Shown in pieces: positions 46,520 through 57,959 of a stretch of DNA of 64,000 nt. A model generated the notes under the pieces. That model was not told where the DNA came from. It saw only the letters and a list, made by a program, of their open reading frames with translations, and searched no databases. Where the stretch lies: assembly GCA_035772735.1 (NCBI GenBank), contig JASDFA010000004.1:17635501-17699500 (forward strand), read 5' to 3'. How positions within the stretch are numbered: the first letter of the stretch is position 1; every line of letters begins with the position of its first letter. A program made the position numbers and the translations under genes. The stretch comes from Datura wrightii. Its lineage: Eukaryota; Streptophyta; Magnoliopsida; Solanales; Solanaceae.

Positions 46520-49024
46520 TGTCACTCCCCAAGTCTATACCCTAGACAAGACATGGTACTTGGAGTCACAAGTAACCCCAAGTCAACCCATGGTCTATCA
46601 TAACACCGGCAACCTGAGTAAAATGTAGGTAAAGCCTTAAAAAAATATTTTATAAACCATTTATGAAGAACTAAATCATAAAGTTTTAATACATCTGAAA
46701 ACGGAATTGAAATTTTGGATCTATGTCTGTGTCTGAAAGCCATCTCTCTGATGAGTTGGTGGGACAAGCTCCCAACTAACTCTAAAGTCTACTGAATAAA
46801 CTATAACTAAATAAAAATAGCATAGTCCTAGAAAGATCAGGACTCACCATTGGTGCAACTGAAAACTCCTAGATAAAATTTGCTAACGGTGCTGAGACTT
46901 AGAACCTGCAGCTGTATCATAAAATTATACAACATAGAAGGTATGTGTTAGTACTTTGAATATACGGAGTAAGTAGGAGAAAACATAACACGAAGAATAA
47001 ATAACTGAACTGTAATGACATGTAATGACCAACTAAAATTCTAAAACTGAATATACTTAAATATACTGAGATAGTCAAAATGTCCCTGTCTGATGGTCCA
47101 AGACATGCCCTACATCTGAATACTGATTTAAACTATTGTACTGAACTAGTCTGAACTTAGAAATCTGAAACTATTTTGAGTTGAGCTAACTGGGACTGAA
47201 CTGACTAGTGGGAGAATCTATAATTTACATGTAACCACGTGAGCTAGAGGTGGAGTCCAATATATAAACCCCATTGGTAAGACCCGATATACCTTGCCAG
47301 GGCATAAAGGCATGAATTGAGTGATCACAAGTCTGGGGCAATAAAGCCAATAAAAATATCTATAGTGGCAACATAGGTTTGGGAATGTGTGTGCGCTGTA
47401 ACCTAGGTCCGCTCGATGCTAACTCCTACTCCTATTATATAGTCTTAGACTGTCTAATAAGTTGAAAGCTTGAAACTGGGATCCAAGACTAAGTCAGGAT
47501 ACCTATCTGAAAGTACCATGAGAGTCCTATTGGAGTGGATTCAACAACTGGTGTTGTAAGACTGGTCAGAGCTCTTATCTGGAAGCGTTATAACCGTCTA
47601 AAGAATAAATTGTAATATGAAGTTGGCGTTCTAAGTTGGTCAGAGTTGCTTATATAGAAGTGCCTTGAACACCTAGAGAACCACTAAAATCTAATATCTG
47701 AGTCTAATACTGATAACTAGGAGGCACCACTGACACCTTAAGACTTGATTATAGTCAAACCGATCAGCTAAAATTTCTGAATAACACTGAGTATAATAAT
47801 CTAAGACTAGACTAATATGTATCTAACTAAAATTTCCACATACAATAACAATATTTGGATCTCAAAACTGCTAGAATCATGCAATAGGGAAACTAGTCCA
47901 ACACGCAAGATTCTAAATATTTACTGAACTGAGAACTAGGGATAAATCGTTCCACTAGATACAGTCCTAACAAATTTATAGAAATAGCGAATAATAGAGT
48001 AGTTAAAATCATTAGAAATATTCCACTTGAATTCTTAAAGAAATTGGTCTGACAATTTTCTACATTTCAAATCCATAGGGCTTTAACTGATAGAGAAAAT
48101 AGAGAAGATTTTGGGGGCACAAGGGAAGAATTATTCTCTTGTTGAACTCCCACACACTTGGATAATAAATCCCTATATAAGAAAGCTTGAACTTCTACAA
48201 CTGACAAGGCGCCCTAGTTCTTGCTTGAGAGGAATGGTCTAGATGCTACAATAGATATTCTAAGAGTCTATGTGGGGAATGAGGGGGAAAACCATTTAAT
48301 CCTTCTAAATTCTATGAAATTATACTTAAAATGACGTAGTTTAGGTACTAAATAGGTGAGAAATTACAAAAATATCTCTAGAATAAAATCTAGAATACTA
48401 ACAGAGAGGGAACCAATGACTCACTCAATGAGTCATTGGTTGAGATCACAACTGGACCAATTGTTGGTCCTACTGTCAAGGTGCTAGTATCACTGGATCT
48501 AGAAAAGAGGGATACCATGACTCGTTAAATGACCCAACGGGTCGTTGGTTCCTCCCGTGGTCACTGGACGAGAAATCAAACAAAACCCTGGACCCTCTCC
48601 CAACGGGTGACACGATGACTCGTTGGTTGGGACAATGAGTCGTTGTCACCTCTCGTTATGCTCACTGGAAATCCTAAAGGATTCTTGAGTTGTACACCAA
48701 GAGTGGTGCTGAGAAGTCGTTACTTAACCTAATGGCTTGTCCCCTCCTCTCGTTGTCAGCACTGCCTCAAGGGCTAAGCTCTACCAGGACCCCTCTAATG
48801 ACTAAGTAAATGACTTGTTACTTGACACAATGAGTCTTCATGTGAGTTGTCACCCCTAGGCTCCTCAATTAAAATTTCTTGCTTCGAGCCACGAGTCTAA
48901 CCATGACTCGTCTAGTCACTGGACGAGTCATGCCACAACTCATTCTATGGAAAAATTTCCTGGTTTCTTTTGAATTTTTCTTTCAAGGTCTGAGTATAGT
49001 CCAAGAAAGTTTTGGGGTGTTATA
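46520..49024 (-). mobile_element. 5' LTR
   Basis: tgtcactccccaag to ggggtgttata (one base off the usual aca). Core at 46912-46967. Motif cluster at 48415-48950 (acgggtcgtt, gactcgtt, gagtcgttg). Collinear with 39006-41514 throughout. Confidence 0.85.
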
Positions 49025-49029
49025 GACCT
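49025..49029. repeat. Right TSD (gacct)
   Basis: Pairs with gatct at 39001-39005 with one mismatch. Confidence 0.65.
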
Positions 49030-49432
49030 TGTTTAGGAGTTAATAACATAGGAAGTTACAAAAACACCCTTAGAAAATCACTCTTAAAAACTGCCTGTCT
49101 AGTGACCATGACCCAGCCTACGATCCGTAGGTCCTTACCACTAATTTTACTAAGTATTCTAGTTACTGATCTCCTATTGGTCAATCCTTGAATCCCTTCC
49201 TGCAACCCCTTGTTATGGACCATACAATCCTGGTATGAGTCATGGGTTCCTAGCGTAGTTACCTAGAAAAGTTTTGCTGATTTCTCTGGACTTCTTACTA
49301 TGGGTCTTAGTATGATTCGTACCTTCATGTCACGAGTCATACTGAGACTCATATTGAGCAAAAATTCCATTTTTCCTGCTAGTTCATACTCCAAATCTAG
49401 GTTCTATTCTTAAGGACTTTTGGGGTGTTACA
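49030..49432 (-). mobile_element. Old gypsy element, 3' LTR part 2
   Basis: It continues the LTR broken at 39005 and ends tggggtgttaca at 49432. A clear polypurine tract (plus strand ttatctcccccttggg, 49433-49448) follows. Confidence 0.75.
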
Positions 49433-49448
49433 TTATCTCCCCCTTGGG

Positions 49449-50565
49449 AACATTCATCCTAGAATGGAGACTAATAAAGCTGAAAAGATAGGGAAAAAGC
49501 AGCATTCCCAAAACGGAAAGCTAGACTTAATATTGATGGAGTGACTGACCTCGAACTAAGATACATATACTGAACTGAATTCATGAAACATGCATGAGTA
49601 CTAAGACATGAAAGGAACTGAGAGACATGAACTTTACAAGAAACTAAATAGATCACTAAGGAGGAAACTAGTACCTCATGCTGGAACCGAACTGGAAGGA
49701 AAAAGGTGAGGGTACTTGGCCATCATATCTAATTCTCCTTCCCATGTAGCTTCCTCTACAAATTGATTCCTCCAAAGTACTTTCACTGAAGCGACATTTT
49801 TGTTCCTCAACTTTTGAACCTAAATGTCAAGAATCTCGATTAGAGCTACCTCATAGGTAGGGTGATAATTCACACTAATTCTCTCTACAGGTACAACTAG
49901 AGCCGAATTACCAATGCACCTTTTCAACAAGGATACATGGAAAACTGAATGCACTGATGCTTACTCTACCAATAACTCCAACTCATATCCACATTACCTA
50001 TGCACCTCAAAATCATGTAAGGACCAACATACTGGGAATTAAGCTTCCCTATTTTTCCAAACCACTACACCTCCTTCGTGGGTGATACCTCTAGAAATAT
50101 CCAATCATCAACATTGAATTCAAGCTCTCCTCCTTACATTCACATAGGACTTTTGATGATTTTAAGTTGTTTTATGACTTTCTATAATGAGCAAAACTTT
50201 CACCATCGCCTGATGAACTAAATCTGGCCCTATCAACATAGCCTCACCTACTTCAAACCACCCAATAGGTGATCTACGTCTCCACCCATAAAGAGCCTCA
50301 AACAGAGCTATTTGAATGCTAGAGTGGTAACAATTATTATAGGTAAACTCAATAAGGGGTAGTGATCATACCAACTACCATTGAAATCAATCACGCAAGC
50401 TCTCAAAATGTCCTCTAAGGTCTGACTGGTACACTTGGCCTGACCATTTATTTCTGGGTGAAAGTTGTGCTAAGCTTCGCCTGAGTACCAAGATCTTTTT
50501 GAAATAATCTCCAAAATAACTACTACAAAAATGATGACAATGGAACTCTATACAACCTGACATAC
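49449..50565 (-). pseudogene. Integrase and chromodomain remnant of the old gypsy element
   Basis: The plus strand here is the complement of the 3' part of pol. The blocks match the other chromoviruses in order: chromodomain and integrase C-terminus at about 49990-49690, the post-core linker near 50210-50110, and integrase core up to about 50560. Stops occur in all frames. At 50565 it is cut by the LTR starting TGTTATACCC, so the rest of this element should lie beyond the window. Short ORFs predicted on the minus strand around 50387-50877 straddle the joint and are not genes. Confidence 0.7.
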
Positions 50566-53355
50566 TGTTATACCCAGTGAGTTTCGAACATTTAGTCGGC
50601 CTATTCGTACGTTGGTTAAGATTTTTAGAGTTCCATACATATGAGAAAAGGGCCCGAGAAAAGGTCGAACGAGCATAGAGTCGAGGCTGCACAGGAGAAG
50701 GATGGGCCAACTGCCCAAAGGGGCAAAGTGGCACAGACCTTGCTCCTTTGCGTTACCCAACGTGGCATGCCCGTAAATTGGCGCGTTGAGGTCCATTCCA
50801 TGTTGCCCTGTCCACTGCCTCAAGTATATATTAGTTTCAACCTTTTGTTTTATTTTATATAATATATATATATACATATATACGGCCAGAGAGAAAACCC
50901 ATGAAGGAAATAAATATTAATCCTCTGTTTGAGCTATGAAACGCTGCCGGAATTCAAATTAACTTTGGGTACCGAAGTATAAGGCTGCAGGGAGCATTGC
51001 TATGGAGTTAGTTTTGCAAACTTCACCCGGTGAATCGGCGGCCTACCGAGCTAAAGTTTTTTGGAATTGCTCCAAACTTGTGTCAATATGATCATAAGCT
51101 TAAGGTAAGCATTTCTTCCTTCTAGACTCCCGAGAAATTGCGTGTTTTCCGTGGTATTTCGTTGGGTTGAAATATAGTTAACATAATTATATAAAGTTAT
51201 CATTTTATTGAATTTAGTATTGAAACTAGATATTTTCTTCTAGTAATACCATTGAAGTTGAGAAGAGCAGTTGTATATGAGCCAATACTCGTCAGTTGAT
51301 TAGTAAACGGCGAACGAGGTATGTAAGGCTTAACTCTCAGCAAGTATTCTTGTCATACAACTTTACGACTTATGTTCTCGATTAGAAATAAAGATCTTAG
51401 ATGTTGTAGACAGTTTCTACCATTAGATTGTAATTCGATATGTCGTGATTAGCTATTATTGATATATATATAAAGATCAGATATGTTGCGATTAGCTACT
51501 ATTAGTAGACCATGGTTATCTAAGTTCTTGTTAGCTGCTAGAAAAAATATACAGATCGCACCACAGGATACCTCGTTAAAAAGGAGTAGGTTAAGTGTGA
51601 TACGCGCTGGGAGCGTCATAGCAACTTTTCTGTTTCCCAGTTCCTTTGTGTTGATAGACTTATAAGTTTTCTGCAAGGCCTAGAATTCAGAAGCTCGTGA
51701 GAATTTTTGAGCCTGAATCAGTTGGTTCAACAGTATGGGTCCAGTTAGGTGGTTTAACTACCAGTTTTCCGCATGTTGTGTCAAGGAAAGCACGCCCAGA
51801 GGCCACTGGCATATACTTACACCTCAGGGGCCAGAAACATAGATAGGCAGGCCATACCTAGAGTCAGCAGCTTAAAGGTTGTCTAGTGAACCGAGTGACA
51901 ACCTGTTCTCTAATTAGCTACTAGTAGTGTTTGTCCATCCCACTTGACTTAGTATCTATTCGCCAAATCAACCAGGAAGCTAGATCAATTGTCCAAGTCT
52001 ATTAAGATCTGTGGGTACCCTATGGAAGCGAGCCTTATCTACAGGCAAAGACAGATTCAACAACCTAGCCTGTCCTTAGAGGCTACTCAAGTACAGATTA
52101 CCGTGAGAAGCTAAGGCTAGGTAAATAGTCCTTAAAGCTAGAAAACGCCCAGAAATGTCATATAGGATTGGACCAAGCCCGGATAGGGTCTAAAATTACG
52201 AGCACTGTGTAATATGACACTACCCTCAGACTTAGAATATCTGTAAGTTTTCTAAGGAGGGATTAGTATTATGTTCCATTTACAAAGGCTATGAGGGTCG
52301 TAATATGTTCCATTTTATAGAGGCTGTGAGAGCCGTATTACATTCAATTTTACAAAGGTTGTGAGGGTCGTATTTTATTCCATTTAAAAAGGTTGTGAGG
52401 GCCGTATTTTGTTCCATTTAAAAAGGTTGTGAGGTCCTTATTATGTTCCATTTTATAGAGGTTGTGAGGGCCATATTAGTTCCATTTACAATGGTTGTGA
52501 GGGTCGTATTATGTTCCATTTTACTGAGGCTGTGAGGGCCGTATTATGTTCCATCTGCAAAGGCTGTGAGGGTCGTACTACATTCCATTTTATAGAGGTT
52601 GTGAGGGCCATATTATTTTCCTTTTACAAAGGTTGTGAGGGCCATATTACGTTCCTTTTTACAGAGGCTATGAGGGTCGTATTACATTCCATTTTACAAA
52701 GGTTGTGAGGGCCTTATTATGTTCCATTTTACAGAGGCTGTGAGGGCCGTGTTATATTCCATTTTACAAAGGTTGTGAGGGCCATATTATGTTTTGTTTT
52801 ACCAAGGCTGTGAGGGTCGTATTATGTTCCATTTTACAGAGGCTGTGAGGGCCATATTGTGTTCCTTTACTAAGGCGGTAAGGGCCATACTAAGTTACAG
52901 TGTACATAATCCCTACTTGTTAGATGATTATAGAGAATCTTGTTTGTACTTTCTTGGGTTTATGGGGGCCTAGGTAGGTTTTCTTGTGCTGATTGTACCT
53001 CCCAGCTTATGGGGGCCAGGTGGGGTCCTTGTATGTATTTTTGTCTACTAGTTGTAGCATAAAAATGTGTAATTATGCAGTCTTAGCTTATGTACATGTA
53101 GTGTCGGTTAGATGCAGATTATGAATCAGCAGGCGTAGAGGTTAATCTTTCGACCCTTCTTTCTATTTACTTCCCATCTTATTCAACTTATTTATTTCCT
53201 TACATATTCAGTACATATTGTACTGAGGCCCACCTGGGTACTGCATTACTTGCCTGCAGGTTTAGACTGATAGGGTTTACGATCTCCAGTAGCAGCTGCT
53301 CAGAGTCCGCAGTCGGGACGACTCCTATCATTCGGGGTTGCCAGGTCATAGATAT
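50566..53355 (+). mobile_element. LTR of a different gypsy family (TGTTATACCC start), interrupted
   Basis: It starts TGTTATACCCAGTGAG, with catac (50561-50565) as the likely left TSD. A TATA-rich stretch is at 50825-50885. The downstream end carries the U5-like segment cagctgctcagagtccgcag (53296-53315) then gggacgactcct. The LTR is 2.8 kb long and unfinished at 53355, where the Athila-type LTR begins. It contains the minisatellite at 52266-52886. No coding potential. Confidence 0.6.
52266..52886. repeat. 34-35-bp minisatellite, 18 copies
   Basis: Each unit is close to gtattatgttccattttac then agaggctgtgagggcc. There are 18 units in 621 bp. Two variants tend to alternate: ...aaaggctgtgagggtc and ...agaggctgtgagggcc, suggesting a dimer of about 70 bp. 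The ORF at 52511-52708 is this repeat read in one frame. Confidence 0.9.
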
Positions 53356-54778
53356 TGATCTTGGGCAGATTTATATGCCCAAGTGATACTCAAACGTATC
53401 ATTTTCGTCTTGTTTGTTATGCAATGTGTATACATTTTCATGTAATTTGTAATAAAATGTGAATTTATACTAACCAACATGATTAGCTTTTGTTTGCAGG
53501 TAAAATATGATTTTTAGGAGCTAAAATGCATGTTGGAACAATATCGGAGTTGGACTTGGATGTGAGCATGGAAAAGACATTGGAATGCGCAATGTAAAGG
53601 GGCTCCGCGATGGAGCTGTGCCACGCTACCATCGCGGAGGCACACTGCCTGGAGGGTGATTTAATTGGCAATTTCCAGTGAAGCCTCGCGACAGCTCCGT
53701 GGCACGGAGATAAGCCTCCGCGTTGGCCTCCGTGCCACGTTGAGGCTATATTCCCGGACCCTGGATTTCCAGTGAGGGTCCGCGTCCACGCCGTATCACG
53801 GAGGCAGTGCTTCGCGTTGGCCTCCGTGACACGTTGCTTGTTATTCCGGGAAAAATTCCCAATAGTATAAATAGAACACTTAGGCTTATTTTTAATTAAT
53901 TCAGACTTGGTGGAGCAAGGACGTGGGTTAGAGGCAGTTGAGGAACGAAAAAGCTAAGGGTTCTTCTCTCTTTCTTTCTTCTTTCAATCAATTGTTTGTA
54001 TGATTAACACTTGTTTTAGGATGATTAATCCACGAATGAGTGGCTAATTCTCTTCCTTGCTGAGGTTATGAACAATGGTTATGAATTTTGATTATTGAAT
54101 TGTATGGTTCTTCATCTTCTTCTTTCATGTTGTTCTATTAATTCTTGTTTCTACTGCATTAGTGTGTGGCCGACATTAATGTACATCTAAAAAGTCCAAT
54201 TTCACTCGAGAGAGCAAGAAATTGGAAAGTTGTGAATTAATAGGGTATTTTTCTTAACTTGATTTGGGAAAATTGGGTTGTGCTTTCCTGATAGAAATAT
54301 ACTTGAAAGCCGTATTAGTCAATTTAGGAACCGGAATTGTATTGCTAGGTCATAAATTGCATTTGATCACAGAAATGTAGACGGATGGTTTATGATTCTA
54401 AAGTGAGATTAAATACGAGAGTTTTAATCTCTAGGCTAATGTTCTTGGCTAGCAACTAGAAGAGAAGAATAACCGAATTATGATTATAATCAAGTTCATT
54501 ACTTGTTCTTAACCTTGGCATGCTCATATCCATAGTTTCAATTCAAAGTAAATATTTGTTAATAATTTTAGTATATAATCTATAAAAATAAAATTATTTA
54601 ACTTTTGGTTACGTTGTTGTCAGCATAATTAGAAGTAAGCTAGAATATAGTATGCTTAAACAATTCTACTTATCCAGAGTCTCCTTGGTTCGATACTTGG
54701 CTTACTTAGCCACTTTATTACTTGTTTGACCACGTGCACTTGCGTGTCGGTTTTTACCTATAAGCAAACCATCGGACA
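53356..54778 (+). mobile_element. Athila-type 5' LTR, first element (1423 bp)
   Basis: It starts TGATCTTGGGCAG and ends accatcggaca, six bases before the primer site. A terminal hairpin (CTTGGGCA, 8-nt loop, TGCCCAAG) is at 53360-53383. A GC-rich block with repeated CCGTG-CACG palindromes is at 53600-53835, then TATAAATAG at 53866-53874. It differs clearly from the three LTRs at 59324-63568 (roughly one base in ten in the GC block), so it is older. Confidence 0.8.
53866..53874 (+). promoter_or_regulatory. LTR TATA box
   Basis: TATAAATAG just downstream of the GC-rich palindrome block. The same element is at 59836-59844, 61235-61243 and 62633-62641 in the other copies. Confidence 0.75.
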
Positions 54779-54784
54779 AGTTTT

Positions 54785-54802
54785 TGGCGCCGTTGCCGAG
54801 GA
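54785..54802 (+). promoter_or_regulatory. Primer-binding site of Athila type (tRNA-Asp)
   Basis: TGGCGCCGTTGCCGAGGA, the conserved Athila-group primer site, with one change (A for G) compared with the second copy at 63575. Confidence 0.85.
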
Positions 54803-54918
54803 GACTAGGCAATTGGTGAAGTTGTGTTAAGTGTAAATTTATTGTATTTTTGTTTTATTTTCTTAAGTGTTGACAACTTGGTCTTAGCCTGTATTTTGCA
54901 GACTTGATTTCTGTGAAC

Positions 54919-56076
54919 ACTGGCAAAGGACAAGGAGCTGGTGGAATCTTATACAGAGCCTGAACGTGAATTTCATAGTAAACGCAGAGAAGCTCTACAA
55001 AAGAAGCTGCAGTTGCTCAGACAGTCTATTATGGAGCAACAAAATCCACCGGTTGTGAGGGCAGTGTTAGTGCCCGACGAAGCAGCAGCAAGGCCGGTTC
55101 GCGAGGTGGCAATCCCACATGCCAACAATGTACATTCTAGTATCCGTAAACCAGAGCCTGGAAGGAGGTTTGAATTGAAGCAGAATATGGTGCAACTTTT
55201 GCACACAAGCGAGCAATTTACCGGTCTCCCTCATGAAGACCCACAACAACATCTCCAGAATTTTTTGGAGATAAGTGACACTTATATACCCGCTAGAGTG
55301 TCACCTGATTATGTTCGGCTCACCCTATTTCCGTTTTCCTTACTTGGTGAAGCCAAGAGGTGGTTAAACGCTGAACCACCAAATTCTATATCAATGTGGG
55401 ATGATCTTGCACGGAAGTTTTTGATAAGAGTTTTTCCCTCTATAAAATAGCCAGACTTAGAAGTCTAATTCTAAGTTTCAAACAGAGGGAGGGAGAAAAT
55501 TTGTATCAAGCCTGGGAAAGATTTAAATCCATGTTGCGGGACTGTCCTCATCATCATCAGTCCAATGAGGTGTTGGTACACACATTTATTGAGGGTTTGG
55601 AACCCCATACTAAAATTTTGTTAGACTCAGCAGCTGGAGAGCAAGCGCTGGAAAAGACTTATGAGGAGCTGTACACTTTGCTCAACCGAATTTCACAGGG
55701 AAATCCAGAATGGAATGCAGATTCATCTCGAGGTGGAGCAAGGAAAGCAGCGGGAGTGCTTGAAGTGGATGGATTTACAGTTATCGCTGCACAGATAGCT
55801 GCCTTGCAGAATCAGCTAAACAACCACTTCAGCAATATGAACTTGAACCAGCCTTCAGCTTCAGTCAATGCGGTCTAGCAAATGTGGTGTGAAGTGTGTG
55901 GTAGCAGTGAGCACTCAGCTGAGTGCTGTGGAGCAAACCCAGATTCGGTTAACTTTGTGGGCAATGCACAAAGAAATCAGCAGCAGTTTGGTAGTGGCTA
56001 CAACTCAAATTGGAGGAACCATCCAAATTTTTCGTGGGGTAGCAACAACCAACAAGGCCAATGTTCGGGTTAGGGT
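54919..56076 (+). pseudogene. Athila gag with frameshift and two stops
   Basis: Open from about 54919 without an ATG (the first sense codons are ctg gca aag). A capsid-like domain contains FTGLPHEDPQQHLQNFLEIS and LTLFPFSLLGEAKRWLN (to 55447), characteristic of Athila gag. The frame shifts by one base near 55440 and continues to 55878 (NLYQAWERFKSMLRDCPHHH). A stop (55876-55878) is followed by one zinc knuckle, C-x2-C-x4-H-x4-C (CEVCGSSEHSAECC, 55885-55926). A second stop is at 56071-56073. It leads into the protease ORF. As it stands it makes no full gag. Confidence 0.85.
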
Positions 56077-57216
56077 ATGCACAGGAATCAAGGAGGGCAA
56101 CAGAACTACCAATCTCAATTCAGAAATCACAATGCCCCTCCTCCACCACCATCACCTATCATTGAGGAAATGTTCAAGACCATGATCGCTAATCAGGCGC
56201 AATTGCAGGCTGACCATGTTAAATTGGTAGCCGAAGTGAAGAATAATCAATTAGCGACCAAGGCTCTTGAGTATCAATTTGGGCAATTTGCTAGTGGCCA
56301 AAACACAAGACCCAGGGGAGGACTGCCTAGCGACACGGATCCTAATCCGAAACAGGTAAATGCGGTGACCACGAGGAGTGGTTTGCAGCTTAAGGAGGTG
56401 GAACCGGAAAGACCGCCTCAAAAGTCAGGAGTAGTAGATGTTGAGGAGGAACAAAGTTCTGATAGGGGGAAGACCAAAGAAGCAGAAGCAGAAAGACCTC
56501 CACCCCCGTTCCCTCAACGACTCAAGAAACACAAGGAGGAGGCGTGTTTCAAGAAATTTATGGAGGTGCTTAAACAGGTACATGTTAATTTACCTATTGT
56601 TGATTTCTTGCAGGGAGTGCCAAAATATATTAAAGACATCGTGGCCAACAAAAGTCATCTCACTGAGTATGCCACGGTAGCTTTGACAGAGGAATGCACT
56701 TCCCGGATCCAAAATAGACTGCCCACGAAACTGAAAGACCCTGGAAGTTTTACTCTCCATCTGACTATTGGGGAGAGTATCCGAGCTCGTGGATTGTGTG
56801 ACTTGGGGGCGAGCATAAACCTGATGCCATCTTCGGTATTCAGAAAGTTAGGTCTGGGGAGTCCTAGACCTACAACCGTAATGTTGCAGCTAGCAGACAG
56901 ATCCTTAGCTAGGCCGGATGGCATTGTTGGGGATGTGCTTGTGCAGGTGGGATCCCTCATTTTTCCGGTCGATTTTATTTTTCTAGATTTTGAACCAGAT
57001 GCTGAAGTCCCATTTATTTTGGGACGACCCTTCTTGGCAACCGGAAAAGCATTAATTGATGTAGCTGCAGGTCAACTTACAATGCGAGCACATGACAAGG
57101 TAGAAGTGTCCGATGTGTACAAAGCACCCAAGCTCTCGATAGTAAATGAGGAACTCTCGGTGATCAATGTAATGATCATGGGAATGCTAAGCATAGTAGT
57201 GAATCCCGAGAGTTGA
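56077..57216 (+). pseudogene. Athila gag C-terminus and aspartic protease, 379 codons
   Basis: Uninterrupted frame. Residues 20-80 are a proline-rich and helical linker. Residues 144-190 contain the Athila-type PPFPQRLKKHKEE...FMEVLKQVHVNLPIVDFLQG segment. A retropepsin domain follows: CDLGASINLMP at 241-251 with catalytic Asp 242, and FILGRPFLATGKALIDV near 315-332. It would cleave the Gag-Pol polyprotein. The frame ends at 57216 and no RT follows: the next bases are the post-pol leader of Athila elements. The first ATG (56077) is an ORF-caller start; the true frame continues from gag through the stop at 56071. Confidence 0.85.
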
Positions 57217-57599
57217 TAGGAAGACCACCTGATAAGGTTGAGCACTACTGGGGGGAGGACAATGATCGTGAAAAATTATCCATCACCCTAGTAGATAATT
57301 GAGCATAAAGGACGTCGAGCCGCGACGGTAAACCAGGCGCTGCACGGGAGGCAACCCGTGAAAAATAATTTTTTTTTTCTTTTGTTTAGTAAAGTGTAAA
57401 TAGTTTCTATTTTAATTTTCTTTTTCTTGATTTAGTACAAATTTTTTGTTTTAGTTAGTATTTTTCATTTTAGTTAGGGAAATCTATTAATCTAACCAAT
57501 TTTGTTTAGTAAGGTGATTTTCAGGTCAACCGGAGAAAAATATGCATGGAATCGGGAAGGAAAAGGCAAGGTATGAAAAAAATGAATAAAATGAAGAGA
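57217..57599 (+). other. Post-pol non-coding region of the Athila element; pol deletion joint
   Basis: Contains gtcgagccgcgacggtaaa (57316) and gggaggcaaccc (57349), words that in Athila/Tat elements normally follow the end of pol. Here they follow protease directly, so about 3 kb encoding RT, RNase H and integrase is missing between 57216 and 57310. A poly-T run is at 57370. Confidence 0.6.
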
Positions 57600-57785
57600 C
57601 AGTGCACTGAGGCGTTGGCTCCGTGTCACGGAGGAGGGGCTCCGCGTTACCCTCCGTGACACGTTGAGGTTAAATCTGAATTTTTTTTAAAAATTCCAGT
57701 GAGCCATCGCGTTGGCTCCGTGTCACGGATGAGGGGCTCCGCGTTACCCTCCGTGACACGTTGCCCTATATTTAGTGCCGGGTCA
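57600..57785 (+). promoter_or_regulatory. GC-rich palindrome module with TATA-like box before the env-like ORF
   Basis: Two copies (57604-57666 and 57705-57764) of gttggctccgtgtcacgga / ccctccgtgacacgttg, the words found upstream of the TATA box in the LTRs of the same element, followed by ctatatttag at 57766-57775. It could be a second, internal promoter derived from an LTR. Function is inferred only. Confidence 0.45.
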
Positions 57786-57959
57786 CACCGGGTTGCCGGG
57801 TGACCCGCGTGTTTTTCTTCTTTTTAACCCCGATTTTTGCCCTTTTTTCCCCATTTCCTCTCTTCTCCGTGACCAAGCACCTAAGTTCCCTATCCCAACC
57901 AACGTGCCACGCTATTAAGCAAACAATTTGTCAAGTTTCTTCGGTTATTCAACGTAAAG

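Larger units (their letters stand above)
39006..49024 (-). mobile_element. Complete Ty3/gypsy chromovirus, about 10 kb, minus strand
   Basis: LTRs at 39006-41514 and 46520-49024 (2509 and 2505 bp), polypurine tract after 41514, primer site before 46520, gag and pol in between in the order expected for a Tekay/Del chromovirus. The two LTRs differ at many sites by eye, largely C/T and G/A changes, so it is an old insertion. The coding region is decayed. It sits inside the LTR of an even older element. Confidence 0.85.

Noticed and set aside
50387..50877. Three overlapping ORFs of 73-115 aa
   Set aside because: They straddle the joint between integrase remnant and LTR and run on both strands; no recognisable protein.
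52511..52708. 65-aa ORF with repeated CEGRTTFHF-like motifs
   Set aside because: It is the 34-35-bp minisatellite read in one frame; the period is not a multiple of three and the frame is lost in other units.
52266..52886. Regular repeat with CRISPR-like unit length
   Set aside because: The units are contiguous and vary throughout, without unique spacers, in plant nuclear DNA.
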